Below, piece by piece: positions 11,783 to 24,061 of a stretch of DNA of 64,000 nucleotides. The stretch comes from Eudorina sp. 2006-703-Eu-15 (lineage: Eukaryota; Chlorophyta; Chlorophyceae; Chlamydomonadales; Volvocaceae). Every line of letters starts with the position of its first letter. Position 1 is the first letter of the stretch. The translations under genes were made by a program, and so were the position numbers. The notes below the pieces were generated by a model, which saw nothing but the letters and a program-made list of their open reading frames with translations, was not told the DNA's origin and ran no database searches. The stretch spans positions 1,528,135 to 1,592,134 of the forward strand of contig BDSI01000011.1 of NCBI GenBank assembly GCA_003117195.1, given 5' to 3'.

Positions 11783-13653
11783 CTAGAAGAACTCAAGCCG
11801 AGCCGCCACACCTCCGGCCCTCAACGCGCTGTCAAGCGGGTCGGAAACACCCCAATGCAGCCGCCCGGCCTGCTCCTTCTCTTCGGCGGCGGGGTCGCCA
11901 TCCAGCGGCCGTACGTTCACGCCCCGCGGCTTCTGCAGCTGCAGCCGCAGCTCCCGGCGCCGCAGCTCGCAGTCCGCCGGCAGCTCCAATAGCTCCGAAA
12001 TCAGCTTCTTGCAACCCGCCTTGGTGGAAAACCGCTCGCACTCCCGCAACGCCACTCTGCTGCAGCGCGGCAGGGACCTGAGCGCGTTGAGCAACTGAGC
12101 CGGCGAGAGGGTAGCGCAGCTGGAGAACTCCACACACCGCAGCCGCGGCGCCATTAGTGGCAGGTACGTGCTGAGCGGGCGGACCAGCCTCGACGCCATC
12201 CAGGCATTCTCCACTTGGAGAAAGGAAATCCGGCGGCCCCAGCCTCTGGAGAGCCTCGCCCAACCAATCCTCCTCCTCTTCCTCTCCGTCTAAATTGTGT
12301 CCATCCAGCAGCAGGGCCCCCACCCGCGGCTGCGGGCAGTGCTCCGCCAGGGGGTGATCCGAGTCGAAAAATTCGAACACACTGAAAGTGTCACGCCGTA
12401 CAGAGAGCCCCTGCACGACCTCCTCGTAGCCGGCATCGCCGTACCAGTTCCACTTCAAGGTACGGCGGTACGAGTGACGCATCTCCAGATCCCACATGTG
12501 GCGGCCCACCGGGTGGCCGCTTCCGCCTGTTGCCGCCGCGACCCTGCTGGTTCTGCCGGCCTCTGGCACCCACAGTGCTGCCGGCCTCCTCGCTGCCCGG
12601 CTCAGCACGCGTGAGCACTGCCATCACCGGGTCCGAGGCGGAGATCCCCAGTTGCTCCAAAACCAAAAACTCCAGCAGGGCTTCCTCTAGGGCGCACGTC
12701 TTCGTCATGTTCACCATCATGCGCATTGGTTGCATGATGGGTACTTGCAGCAGCCGGAGCGTCTGAAGCTGCGGGAAGACGTCCAGCGCCTGGGCCAGGC
12801 CCGTGCCCTCGAACGATCCGGAGTCACAGCCCAGGGTGAGTTCCCGCAGCTCCACCAGGCTCCTTGCAAGGTTGGGCATGTACTCCAACCCCTTGGCGAA
12901 GCCGATGCTGCAGGCACCGCAGGCGAGGCAGGTGGCGCGCCAGGCCGGTGTAGAGCGCCGGGATGGTCTTCTGCCGGAGGTACCCCTCCAGGCGGAGATC
13001 CACCAGCGAGGGAAAGGCCCCGGCGAGGTTCGCCGCGAACGACGGCGGCAGGATGTAGCGGCGGTTCTCGACGTCACTCGTTCCGAAGTCCACTCGCAGG
13101 CGGATGATGCGCTGGCCCGCGGACCTGCCCGCGCCGCCTTCAGGTCGCGTTCGGGTCGGGCGGGTTGTCACAAACGGCGCCAGCAACAGCTGGCTCACAC
13201 CGGCAGCTGTCAGCCGCCGGTTGACCGGTTGACCTGTTGCGGCACCTTGTCCGGACGAGGCAGGCGGATGTGCACGGCGGTGCACTGCGTCATGCGGCCG
13301 AGCAGCGCCGGCCAGCGCGATGCCTGCCGCCGCGCGTCCTTCAAGGTCGCGGCCGCCGCGGCCTCGGCCGCGGCCGCTTTGGCCCCTCGAGCACTAGCAG
13401 CACTAGCAATCCCCTCGATGCCGCGGAATCGCAAGTGGACCTCGGTGACGTGCTGGTCCACCGCATATCGGCAGCGGCGGGACACCAAACGCAGCGCTGC
13501 AAGGGTCTTGGGGGAGATCTGCTGCACCCGGGCGACGACATCCGGTCAGAGGTCCTGCGGGAGAAGTGCCTCGAGGACGCTTTCGCGAGCCGCAGCAGAG
13601 GAGCCTTGCGGATCACCTGGCACTCGGCCAGCCCGCTTGGACTGCTTCGGCAT
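11783..13653 (-). pseudogene. F-box/LRR-like pseudogene
   Basis: Reading down from an ATG at 13651-13653 gives an F-box-like start: VLEALLPQDL, an in-frame TGA at 13546-13548, then PDVVARVQQISPKTLAAL and LRLVSRRCRYAVDQHV. Leucine-rich stretches follow, such as LVELRELTLGCDSG and FPQLQTLRLLQVP. The C-terminal part ends at TAG 11783-11785. To follow the protein one must change frame near 13210-13285, 12900-12915, 12500-12560 and 12215-12300. No splice sites explain these changes. F-box proteins recruit substrates to SCF ubiquitin ligases, but with one stop and about four frameshifts this copy should not make a full protein. Other genes in the window stay in frame, so general sequencing error is unlikely. 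Local error cannot be excluded. Confidence 0.7.
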
Positions 13654-15025
13654 GTCTTGAATACAGCCTGGGCTGCCGATGGGTCTCGGCGGAAATGGGT
13701 ATCGCTTTTTACTCGGAGTTACCAGCAGGGCTAGTTGCAAGGTTCACCGCTGACCAGTTGAATCACTCTACTGAAAGTTCGGTGATGGGCATCAGGTACA
13801 CCCAGTGGCTGTGAGCTAAATAGAAGGCAACTGAAGAGGAGTGTAATGTACCACGCCGGAATGGTATAAGTATCTGAGAAATTTAATTTTCTATTACGCT
13901 CACGGCGAAAATACGGGTCATGGCGAACATAAATGTTCCGGGTTCACATTACGGCCTTGGACCAACTGTCACCGCCTGGTTCGTACGTTTAGGTGTTTGC
14001 CCCTTTCTCACAAGATTATTTGAGAGCCTGGAGCGCACAGGATAAGCCAGTTGTCGTAGGTCTTGCAGGGTCTTGCAGTCGATGTCATCGTGAATCATCT
14101 AGCTGCGTGAATGCATGATGTCGTCCTTCTGCGCAGGACATCTGAGGACTCGATGCAAGTACTCAGATGTCCTGCACAGAAGGCCCACATCTTGTCGAAC
14201 TTCTCGCGCGCCACTTACACGGTTCGTGCGCAGCAGGAGTCTGAGCCGGGTGCACTGAAGGCCCTTGCGAACGTAGATCGATGCCGTACTACGGTACGCA
14301 AACCTTGATGGTCCAGATGCGGAAGGGTACAGGAGCTGCTGCGGTCTCCAGGGCGACCTCCACTGCTGCGTCGCCCCGGCTGCGACTCCCTTCGCACCGA
14401 TAAAAAGTCGCCCACCGGCAGCCGGCCGTTCAGCGCGCGCCAAACCCAGCTATCCGTATTATCTCATTTCCGGCCTTTTTACTGTATTATATGCAACTGC
14501 TCCTCCGAACATTCCCTTCACATTTACGACAAGGTACAAATTTGTCTTTATGCCTCGCAAATATTAATAAAAACCGCGCACTGACAACACGACATTCAGA
14601 TAGGGCTCTATTAATTGATCTGGAGGTTTGAACAGTTGGCATTGTCTGGACTCTTCTCTCCAGACTGACCAGGACCCACCGCCAGAGGAACCCCATGCAC
14701 TCTGTCAAGTTTCTTGTCAGCTACAATAAACAGCTTCAAATGCAACACCTGGATTGACAAAGGATTCTCAGATGTGGCGGGCTTCCGTAAGGTTGTGACG
14801 ACTGTAGTTAGTTCTCTACCTACTTATTTTATCGGAACTATTAGTACGGCAAATCGCCAGTAACTACTATAAATTCAGCAACCAGCAGTTGATGTGCTTA
14901 GTGTATGGCTCGAGGCGGAGTACGAAGGTGGAGTTTAGGTGCTGTTGGGCACCACGGACTGACTCCCTGTAGTGAGCTGTTGAGAAGACTTCTGCAGAAA
15001 TCGCGCTGCGCTATCATTGGCCGTA
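13654..15025. other. Intergenic region, AT-richer
   Basis: No convincing gene. It contains the hairpin at 14125-14183 and the 5' region of the gene starting at 15026. Confidence 0.5.
14125..14183. repeat. Inverted repeat with 22-bp arms
   Basis: Left arm 14125-14146 (CCTTCTGCGCAGGACATC...) and right arm 14162-14183 are reverse complements with one mismatch. The loop is 15 nt. It is similar in size and spacing to the hairpin at 10110 but unrelated in sequence. Confidence 0.85.
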
Positions 15026-15915
15026 ATGGCTACAGCTGTGACCGCCTACAATGGCGGCCGACAGCTTAAGACGAACGCTTCTGAAGGGGAGTTCCGGGAG
15101 GTGAGTCCACAACTCCAATTCTCGCACCTTGGCCATTTGTAAGAGATAGATTGGTGTCAAGTCCTTTGTTGTGTCTCCTTTTGGATTCTAGGACGTGCTA
15201 TGTTTGGGTCGACAATGTCGACAATGCGGGTTGAATGTAGTTGCTCAGTGACTTCCGTTAATTTGGTCGGTGAATGACTGCAGGCTGTAAAGGGTTACAA
15301 GGAGCTCGACTTGCCAAGTGTGGTCACTCCGCAAGCCGATGTCGAGAAAATTGAGAAAATGCTGGGCGTCGAACCTGGCTTCTTCAGTGAGGTGCGTGGA
15401 AGTAAGAGAGGACAACGCTGTGCTACATGCCGGCATTTCGCGCAGTACCTTGCCTCAAACACTTCACACGCAAAGTCAGAATTGCTGATGATTATGTACG
15501 ATTGGATTATCGATGCTTATACACTTATGGGCTCGGTGCGTGTATGCTCGGTGGTTGATTTTAGTTCCCTAACTTCATAGGGTCAGGGCGCATCCCTTCA
15601 ATCTGCTGATCTCCGTCCTTCCGCCCGTGCCTCCGCGTCTCGCAGTACGAGTTCGAAATGAAGGCCACCCCCAACAGCGACTGCAAGGGCTGCGGCCGGC
15701 AGCTCAACTGGCTGGACGTGTGCCACACCGCCCTGGCCACCCCGGGCCACACCCCCGACTTCATCTTGGCCACCTTCGCGGGCGAGCACGGCCTGGTGCT
15801 GGCACCGCCCTTCCGCAACCTCACCTGCTCCTGCTGCAACACCGTCCAGGACTGCCGTCGGGAGCACATCGTCCGCGGCTACAACTGCAAGGGCTACATG
15901 TGCCAGGGCGGCTAA
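15026..15915 (+). CDS. Small Cys-rich protein of unknown function
   Basis: I do not recognise the family. Three exons (15026-15100, 15284-15391, 15646-15915) with clean GT-AG borders and matching phases give 149 aa. The ATG has a good context (GTAATGGC). Residues 1-61 are polar, with an acidic/Lys helix around ADVEKIEKML. The last exon holds eight Cys in patterns CKGC, CHT, CSCC, DCRRE, NCKGYMC, which suggests a metal-binding or disulphide fold. Codon use is strongly GC-ending in the last exon and less so in the first two. There is no signal peptide and no membrane segment. Neighbours give no functional hint. Confidence 0.75.
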
Positions 15916-16251
15916 ACGAGGCAGCAGGATGCGGCGGTCTCTGGGACTCTGGCGGCTTATTAGGTGTGGACGGTTGGAGGGTTCGGCCGGCCGCTTGATG
16001 CAGTGCTGCGCCCAGTTGGGTCGTCCCACGTGAGACGGGACCCGGGCAGTGTATCGAGGTTGTAGGTTCGTGCTTTGCGTATCGCATTTGTACGGTGTAC
16101 TGCAGGCGGGGGCGCGTGAGGTGCACAACCTCGTGCTGCTGATGGTGTTACACAAGTGTGTACGGCATGTCAAGATGTCGTATTAGTATTTGTGCATGCC
16201 GCGATGTGCACCGTGAGCTACCGTGAACATTTGAGGAGTTTATTATTAATA

Positions 16252-16275
16252 AATATATATATATATATATATATA
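16252..16275. repeat. (TA)n microsatellite
   Basis: About twelve TA dinucleotides in the 3' flank of the Cys-rich gene. Confidence 0.95.
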
Positions 16276-17187
16276 CATAAATATATCCAGGGAAGCACTC
16301 CTGATGGGGAGTATTACTTCCGTGTACACATCTGGATGGATTCGCCCTATCTATTCCTATCGTCCGTTGAGGGTTGAGCGGCATCGCCGCGGCGGGTGGT
16401 TGGGCTCACCCGTACTCGTACCGGGTACGGGTTGGGTCAGGACTCCGGAGCGGCTGCCGTAATGATACTGTCTGTGCCTGCTGATGTGGTGTGTTTGTGT
16501 TTCGAGCACCCGTTCGCTGCTGGGGGTATGAGGCAGTAGGTAGCTTCGGCTGTCGCCGTTGGCTGTCGGCGATGACCCGCGGGGTCCGCTGTAACATCCT
16601 TATTAATAGGCGCTGGGGCCAGGGCTGTAATCGCAACAACCGCCACAGGACATTGTCGGGCGAGCGTACAGCTGTGGTCGGGATCGGCTGAGCTTGGGCT
16701 CTGTGGTGGGCCTCCACTGTTGCTTGGTGAAGCTGCCTACCGGTCTGGTCGACAGCTGGTCTCGTTGGTGTATCGTATCTGCCGTACCGGTGTGTGTGCT
16801 ACATCCATGCAGCCCCCCTACCTGCGCGGCCGGCCCAAGCCAGCCGCTGTGGGCCCCATGAGTGCAACAACGGTCGTCGGCAGCCAGCCAAACAAGTGCA
16901 TGCGTTAAGGTGCCCTGGACAGCAGCCAAGAACATGTCATCTGCTCTCTCGCGGAAGCTCTGGCATTAGTAATGCCGCAATCACCGCCCTGCTGTATATG
17001 TAGTGGTAATCGGTCCCGATCTGCATATGTGTCGGCGCACGCCGGGCGACGTCGGCGAAAAAGAGGGACGCCTCGCCAAACCTGCGACGCCGCGCTGATC
17101 ACATCTGCCTAATCGGAAGCATCGGAAACAGAACGCACATGACCGCGGACGGGGCGCGCAGCGTAGCAGCATACTGGTAATAAAAGG

Positions 17188-17192
17188 TTACA
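17188..17192 (-). terminator. Candidate polyadenylation signal TGTAA for NB-ARC-TPR copy A
   Basis: TTACA on the plus strand (TGTAA on the gene strand) lies about 220 nt after the stop at 17412. TGTAA is the usual volvocine poly(A) signal. Cleavage was not seen directly. Confidence 0.35.
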
Positions 17193-17411
17193 GCTCGAGC
17201 TGCTGCCGGGTTGCTGCCTACACGACGGCGATATCCCAAGATCTCCGTTGCCGCAACGTGCCCCTGCGCTGTTCCTGTCAAGCCGCCGCTACATACTGAT
17301 GCCTAGCACGTCCGACCACCTCAGCCCAACAGCCTGCGCTCCGAGCCCCATCCAGACAGAAAGTCCCGGTCGCCAGGTACGGCCCCGTACAGGCCCGCGC
17401 CGTACAATCTC

Positions 17412-20032
17412 CTACATCTCCAGCTCGTCCGCCTCCTGGTGCTTGCCCCTCTCCCTCAGCAGCCCCTGCAGGGCGCCCCGCGTCATACCCGAGTGCGGGT
17501 GCTTGGGCCCCAGGGCCACCCGACACACCTCCAGCGCCTCGCGGTACAGCGCCTCCGCGGCGTCCAGATCCCCGCCCCCGCCCCCGCTACCCTCCCCGCC
17601 CGCCGCCTCCCGCACCACCGCCGCCAGTCCCACCAGCGTGAAGGCCACCTGGCGGTGCCGCGGGCCCACCGTGTCGCGGTACACGTCCAGCGCCTTGCGG
17701 TACAGCGCCTCCGCCTCCGTCAGCTTGCCCAGCTCGTGCAGGCAGCCCGCCAGGTTGGACAGCGACTGGGCCGTCATGTTGTGGGAGGGGCCGCTGATGC
17801 GCTGATGGATCTCCAGGACTTGCCTGAGGGGCGGAGGGGAGGGGCCGGGGGGCGTTGGAGGGGCGGGGCCGGGGCCGGGGGCGGGAGGTTAGTCAGTGAG
17901 CAGTGGCGGAAGTCATGAGACCGACTGCCTTCTGGCGGTGACGGGCAGCATCGGGGATGGCCGTGGAGCAGCACAGCAGCGATCTAAGGCCATGAAGCCA
18001 CTTGCCGACATGCGAGATGGTCGACAGCTGGCACAACACAGGCATCGCAAGTTCGAAACTGGAAGCACTGGGCAGCGCTTCACAGCACCCGCCCTCCCCT
18101 CCCCCGCCCCGCCCCCAGCTCGCACCTGTACATGGCCTCCGCCTCCTGGTGCTGTTCCTCCATGGACAGCTGCATGGCCAGGTGGGTGAGGGTGGCGGCG
18201 GTATGAGGGTGGGTAGGGCCCAGGACCGCCTGCCGTACAGCCAGCGCCTCGCGGTACAACGGTACGGCCTCCACCCCGCGCATCTGGCCCTGCAGGCAGC
18301 TCGCCCTCAAGTGCAGCGCCCCCGCGCACTCCACGCTCTCCCGGCCGTTGTGCTGTTCGTACACTTGTACGGCACGTGCGGCCAGCTCCTCCGACTCCAC
18401 GTACTCCCCCGTGTAGATCAGCGCCTCGCAGCGGATGCACAGCGCGGCGGCGTACGACAGCTGTGATTCCTTCTCCGCCGCCGTACCGCTCTCCTTTTCA
18501 GTCAGAGTGGTTCGCAGGGTGACCGCTCCATCAGGGGCCGCAGAGATTGTCACATCCACCATCTTTGGCGTCGTCACCTCCACCAGCCTCTTCGTCAGAC
18601 CCAGGTAGTGCGGGCTCATCCATGCGTTGCCGATCGCGTAGAGGAAGTCGCTGCGGCTCAGGGTCGCGATCAGCCCCGACTCCTGCAGGAACTGCGCCGT
18701 CAGCGGCAGCGCGCCTGCCCCGGGCAGCAGCGGCCTCCCGCCTCCGCCAGCTCCGCAACCACCCCCGCCCGCCGGCGCCGGCGCCTCGTCGCCCGCCACA
18801 TCCGCCAGGAACTGCTCCACATCCGCCCAGTGAGCCGCCACCTCCGCCGTCATCAGCATCAGGGCCCCAGCCTCGTGCAGCTTCTGCCACCGAGCCAACA
18901 GCCCCGCGCCGTACCGCGCGAACCGCTCCCGTACCGCCTTGCGCAGCGGCGCGGGGGCCTCCTCCGCCAGCAGCCTCCGCGCCACATCCCGCACGTGGGA
19001 GTGCATCTGGAAGCTGTCGTCGCCGTACTGCAGTACGACCGCCAGGCGGTGGAGGGCGGCCAGCTGGGCACGGACCTTCTCCTGCTCCGCCTGCTCCTGC
19101 TCCGCCTCCACGCCACTCCCCATCACCACCGCCGCCGAGGCCGCCGTCAGGACGCCGGTGAATGCAGACACCGCCATCGCTGCAATCTTCATGTCGTCCG
19201 GCAGGGATTGCAGTACAAGTTGTACGAACCTGACCGTTGTGTCCGGATTGTGCTGCCCGGCCGCAATAGGCTGGGCTGCTGCTGCCGCGCCCAGAATAGC
19301 GTCAACGGAAAGCCGACCCGCCACCAACGCCTCCGAAACCAGCCGCAGCGCCAACGGCACGCACCCACACGCCTCCGCCACTGCCCGCCCCTGCTCGTCC
19401 GCCAGCGCCGCCCCCGAGATCCCTCGGACCACACGCGACGCGGCTTCGGGGCTCAGCGGCCGGAGCTGATAGGTGTATGGCTTCGACGGCGCGTTCTGTA
19501 TGGGCACGTCCACACGTGACGTCACGAGAACCTGCACCTTGGCGCTGGACATGAGCAGCTGAATCAGCACCTCCGCCAGTGCCGTACCGCCGCCGTCAGC
19601 CGCGATCGGGTCCTCCGCGTTATCGATCACGACCAGCAGACCCCCCCCCAGCTTGTCGGCGTTACACAGCTTGCCCAGGGCCGTCACCAGCGCGTCCATG
19701 CCGCCCTGGTCGCCGCTCAGACCCGCGGCGGCCCGCAGCCGCATCACCAGCGCGTCCCGGGAGAAGGCGCCGCGGCAGTCGACGTACAGCACACCGGCGG
19801 AGGCGTGCTTGCTGTGCCACAGCCGCCAGCCCACGTCCACGGCCAGGCAGGTCTTGCCCATGCCGCCGCCGGCAACGATGGCGGCGATGCGGCACGGTTG
19901 GTCCGCGGAGCCTCGTGTTAGTTCGCCGGCCAACGTTTGTGCGTCGTCTTCCCTGCCGCCGTACGCGCCGTACACGGGGTCCAGGGGTGGCAGCTGGCAG
20001 GGACCGGCGTCGGCAGTGCTGGTCGTCGCCAT
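17412..20032 (-). CDS. NB-ARC/STAND NTPase with kinesin-light-chain-type TPRs, copy A (no N-terminal executor domain)
   Basis: Two exons, 20032-18126 and 17823-17412, give 772 aa. The protein begins almost directly at the nucleotide-binding domain. P-loop GGGMGKT is at 55-61, followed by Walker B LLVVIDNAED, the sensor-like VQVLVTSRVD, the GLPL-like CGCVPLALRL and an MHD-equivalent MHSHVRDVA. About five TPRs follow, containing PLYREALAVR...GPTHPHTAAT, ALYRKALDVY...GPRHRQVAFT and ALYREALEVC...GPKHPHSGMT. Such proteins are signal-transducing ATPases: the TPR part senses, and the NTPase switches and oligomerises. The ATG at 20032 has a good context (ATCCATGGC), and I found no upstream exon. Copy B (21502-27671) is a divergent neighbour with near-identical P-loop and TPR parts and a near-identical TPR intron. 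The ARC segment (about 165-300) differs much more. Copy A also has an insert of about 20 residues before the TPRs. Confidence 0.88.
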
Positions 20033-21501
20033 GGATGTCGTCTCTAAACCTGCTATGTGAAAATGCGCGTGCCGGCAGAAGTCGTGTTAGAAGGTGCCTT
20101 CCAAGGGTTTGGCATCCGTAATCAGGACGCATAAGTGACGCCATTTTGAGCTCTCGGCCATTGAATGTTTTCAAGACATCGTGTTTACCGAGGCCGCTCA
20201 TGCGTATCGTAACGGTACTCAAAGTACCTTGCGCGCTAATGTCGTCAGCTAGCCATATAGTGCTGCAATCCTTAATAGAAGAAGCAAACATCAGACAGTA
20301 CCACAGTCATAATTCGTTTTAGTTAGCCTGTTTATGAGAGCAATGCTGCCGGAACTTGGCGATACAATCTGCAAAGTAGCGGTCGGAACGACGGCAAATA
20401 AATAAAGCTGAATATTATAACCAGAGATATATCTTGTATTAATGGCAACGCGAATGATCAACCAAATCACTAGGGTTATTCCAAATACCGGTACGGACGG
20501 CACCGCCCGCAACTTTAACCACCAAATGACCAGAACTGCTCACGAGAGCCATACACATTATTAAAACTTAACCTGGATGTTACCATACCCTGTGTATTGA
20601 GAGGGGACGAACACAGTACCGGGAAAACCAAGTGCTGACCCTGGCTGTTGGGCACCCCTGGGCACGGAACCTCATCATAAGCGCCCGCAAAAGCCCGATG
20701 ATGCCGTAGAACTCATCACCGTCGTGGACCTAAGGAAATCATCTTCTCGACGTTTTGTTGCTTCTGTCGTTCCTTTTGTTTGTTTGGTCCAGGATTGGAG
20801 GATATTGATGCCAGGTTTTACGGTGCCCGATGGTCCCGTGCGAGGTGTTGCCCGTTGATAGATGCAAGGTTAGCTCTAATGGGAGGGTACCATGACAGTT
20901 GTAAGTCGGCGTGCTCAAGTCGTGAGGACACGTAGCTGCATCATAGTGCCTCGCCCTCCTCTGCAGCCACCGCCACGCATCTAGCTAGTGGATAGATAGC
21001 GACGCGGCCCACACGCTTTCGATGCGTAATGACAGAATATGTTTATCCATCTGATTATTACATACGAGCATATTGTCTTTTCAGCTGCTCTACAGGAGAC
21101 AAATATGTTCGCCAGGTTGGAGGCAGTACAGCATCGCGTGAATGCCTATGATTAAGACGGCGGGGCATAAGCGACTCGGCAAGTATTTACGTATGCGAAC
21201 ATTATCAGTATCATTTCAAGGTACCGCTCTGTCGTTATCTTAGCCAACCGGAGGGGCCTTGGAAAGAATCATTGCATAATATTACTGATATCAGCAGTAA
21301 CGATCAATATATTAACACATTTGAAATTATGCCACGCTTGCTGCGAGCGTGGACAGGCTGGGCAGCCGATGGTGATAGTGCTCGCTTACTGTAGAATACC
21401 TCGGGCACAAAGTACAGCTACAGGATAAACACGGTCGCACCACTAAAATTTGACCCCTTCACGGGTGTCGCACCTCGCTTGAACAAGCCGGCCTTGGCAG
21501 G
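20033..21501. other. Divergent intergenic region between the two NB-ARC-TPR genes
   Basis: About 1.5 kb, AT-richer than the flanks, with no convincing exon on either strand. It should hold the promoters of both genes, so shared regulation is possible. I see no clear TATA box or operator. Confidence 0.5.
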
Positions 21502-24030
21502 ATGGGTTGCGGACAGAGCACATCCGCGTCTGCTGCGGTCGCAAGCGCCCCTCCCGTCCCAAAGGAAACCACTTCGGCGTCAGTCGAGAGCCCTGAGAGC
21601 AAACGCAGCATCGCCGCGACCGCAAAGGTAAGGTGTCGCCCAGGGGACGCCTGGACCCAGGTGCCCAAAGTGGGCATTGATGCCAGCCTCCACATGACGA
21701 GGAAGATTTAACCGCCGATTGGCGCGGATCTGCCGCTGCCGGATTGGGTGCATCGCAGAAAGTGGCTGTTGCGGGATTCGAAAATTTGCTGAAGGCGGTG
21801 GAGGATATGAAGGACCTGCTGCCACCACCAGGTAGGAACGGCAGTACGGCACGGGATTTGGCAAGGACAGGGGTTTGTACGACAGGCTCATCGCGCGCCA
21901 AATGAGCGCACCGGTGTCCGAATTATTATGCACGGGTACAGCAGGGCCCTATGAACGAGCACGACAGCGAGCCCAGGCGGTCCCTGGAGCACAAACACAC
22001 AGCCGGGCTGTCGTGCTTCCAGGAACCATGCGCGTGACCCCTTCACGTGAGTGCAGGCGGGCCGGCTGCTGCCGTACTGCTGGACGTCATTTCTGTCGTA
22101 CGCGGTGCCGTAGCCCACCGTGACAACCTGGAGGACCTGGTGACCCGGGCGACCAACCTGATGAGAGTCGTACAGCTGAACCAGGAGGCCCTGCAGGTGG
22201 GATCGGTGCGGGGTCGAACGGGGTCGAACAGGGTCGAACGGGGTCGCGGTGCGGTGTCACGGTGGGAACGTGGGGTGTAGGTGCAGGTGCACCGATCGTT
22301 GGTGTGGTCTGGAAGTGCCATAGCGGGTGCAAGCACATAGTCACCCGCTACACGCCATCCTCTGGAAGCTGCAAGAAAGCAGCAAATGGTGGTTACGTCT
22401 CTAGGGGCCGGTGCCCATGTCAGCTCAGGCAGCAGATGGGAGGGCAGGTGGGCTGCCAGCGGGGTCGCGGAATGCCGTCAGGCGCGCGGACGCGGTGAAG
22501 GAGGGCAAGCAACACGCAGCCGCGGGGCCAGGAGCCCGGGCGCCGACCGACGGACCGAGGGCTTCGGGGCCAGCTCGTAGCTAGCGTACTCGCCGTACTC
22601 CCGATTTCTGTCCAGGAGCTGGCGGCGGCCGTGGGTCCCTGATGCTGACACCCGCCGTCACCCCGACCGTGCCCTAACAGGCAAAGAACACGTACAAGGA
22701 GGTGCTGGACAGCTTCGTCAAGTGCCTGGAGCGCATCCGGCAGTACGCCTTGGAGTACTCGGGGTCGGGGTGGCTGATGCGCATCTGGTGCAGCCTCTCC
22801 GACGCGGAGCAGTACGAGGCGCTGGTGGGCCAGCTGCAGGCAAGCAACACCCGTCTCCCCCCCACACACACACACACTTCCCGGGTCTCTTATCTAAACA
22901 CACACTTGCTGCCCCTAGTTCCACGGGCCGTATCTGTCTCATCAATTCTGCTATGTCTGTCATTTCTGTCAGTTTCGCGGCAGTCTACTGGCTGACCGAG
23001 GTGACCAGTCTGACTAGCGGCGCTGCCGTGCAGATGCCCGGAGGGCGGAGAAACCCTCCGGTATTTCTTGTTGGTGGTTGGCAATGCACCGGCGGCAATG
23101 ATGGCGCGGTTATTGTTTTGTTGTCGATGGTGGTGATGGTGGCTACGTAGGCTCTGGTGGCGGATGCAACGCTGTCAGTGGGTATCGACACGAGCAGCCA
23201 GGTGGCGGCGGCGCGGCGGGACATAGAGGAGCTGGCGGCCTTCGTCAAGTCGCAGCCCAACTTCAAGGTGGGTGGGAGGGCGAGCACCCACTACTGGGTA
23301 GGCACCCACTGCTGGGTCGGCACCCATTATCCAGCGCGCCCCGCAGAGGTTAGCAGCACTGTCTTTGCAGCACGACCATGTGCTTTCCTAACCCTTTTGT
23401 TGGCGCCACGATCCGTGCTCTGCAAAATCAGGACGAGGCGACGGCGCTGCGGTCGTTGGTTTCGGAGCTCGGCGGGCCGCAGGAGGTAGTCAAGGACCGG
23501 GCAAAGATGGAGAAAGTGCGACTGCAACTGGGCGCGGGAAGCCAGCTCACCCTTACCATGGTACGAGTACGGCAAACTGCGGCGGTGTGTACGAAAAACC
23601 ACACGGTTGTGCATGGGCATGCGCCGCTTATGAGTTACGGCGGCGGTGCAGGTGGAGTACGGGTGACTTTAAGCGTGGTAAACTGGTAATTTGGTGCAGG
23701 AGACCTCCCGACAGTACAAGCAGTACAAGCACAGCTGCACCGCATCTCTCAGACTGGGGCGATGCCGCCATTTCCCTCGGGCGCATCAGGCGCCTTCGAG
23801 GCGGTTTGGCGAGCTCCCCTGCTGCCACCTCTAGGGCTATGTAGTACGTACCTGTAGATGTCTATCGTCGCGTTCAACCCCACCTCCTCTTCCTCCAGCT
23901 GTGAGAACCGCGGCCGAGTCTGTCGAGCAGTGCAAGCCGATATCCCCCCGACCTGCTGGCGCCCGCTCCCACCCCCCCCCTCACCACCACCACCACCAGC
24001 AGCAGCACCACCACCACCACCACTACCAGC

Positions 24031-24061
<31 letters not shown>

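Larger units (their letters stand above)
15916..17411. other. Convergent intergenic region
   Basis: Lies between the 3' ends of the Cys-rich gene (+) and the NB-ARC-TPR gene (-). TGTAA occurs at 16591 and 16627 on the plus strand and TTACA at 17188-17192 for the minus-strand gene; these are candidate polyadenylation signals. It also contains the (TA)n run. I see no gene. Confidence 0.45.

Noticed and set aside
20291..20512. 73-codon minus-strand frame as a missing N-terminus of copy A
   Set aside because: Not similar to the N-terminal exons of copy B, AT-rich, and no phase-consistent splice to the ATG exon was found.
23699..23872. Extra exon of the NLR-like gene between 23560 and 24121
   Set aside because: Candidate acceptors exist (GTGCAG before 23699, GCACAG before 23731), but every in-phase reading soon meets a stop or lacks a donor. 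Both flanking exons are already phase-compatible.
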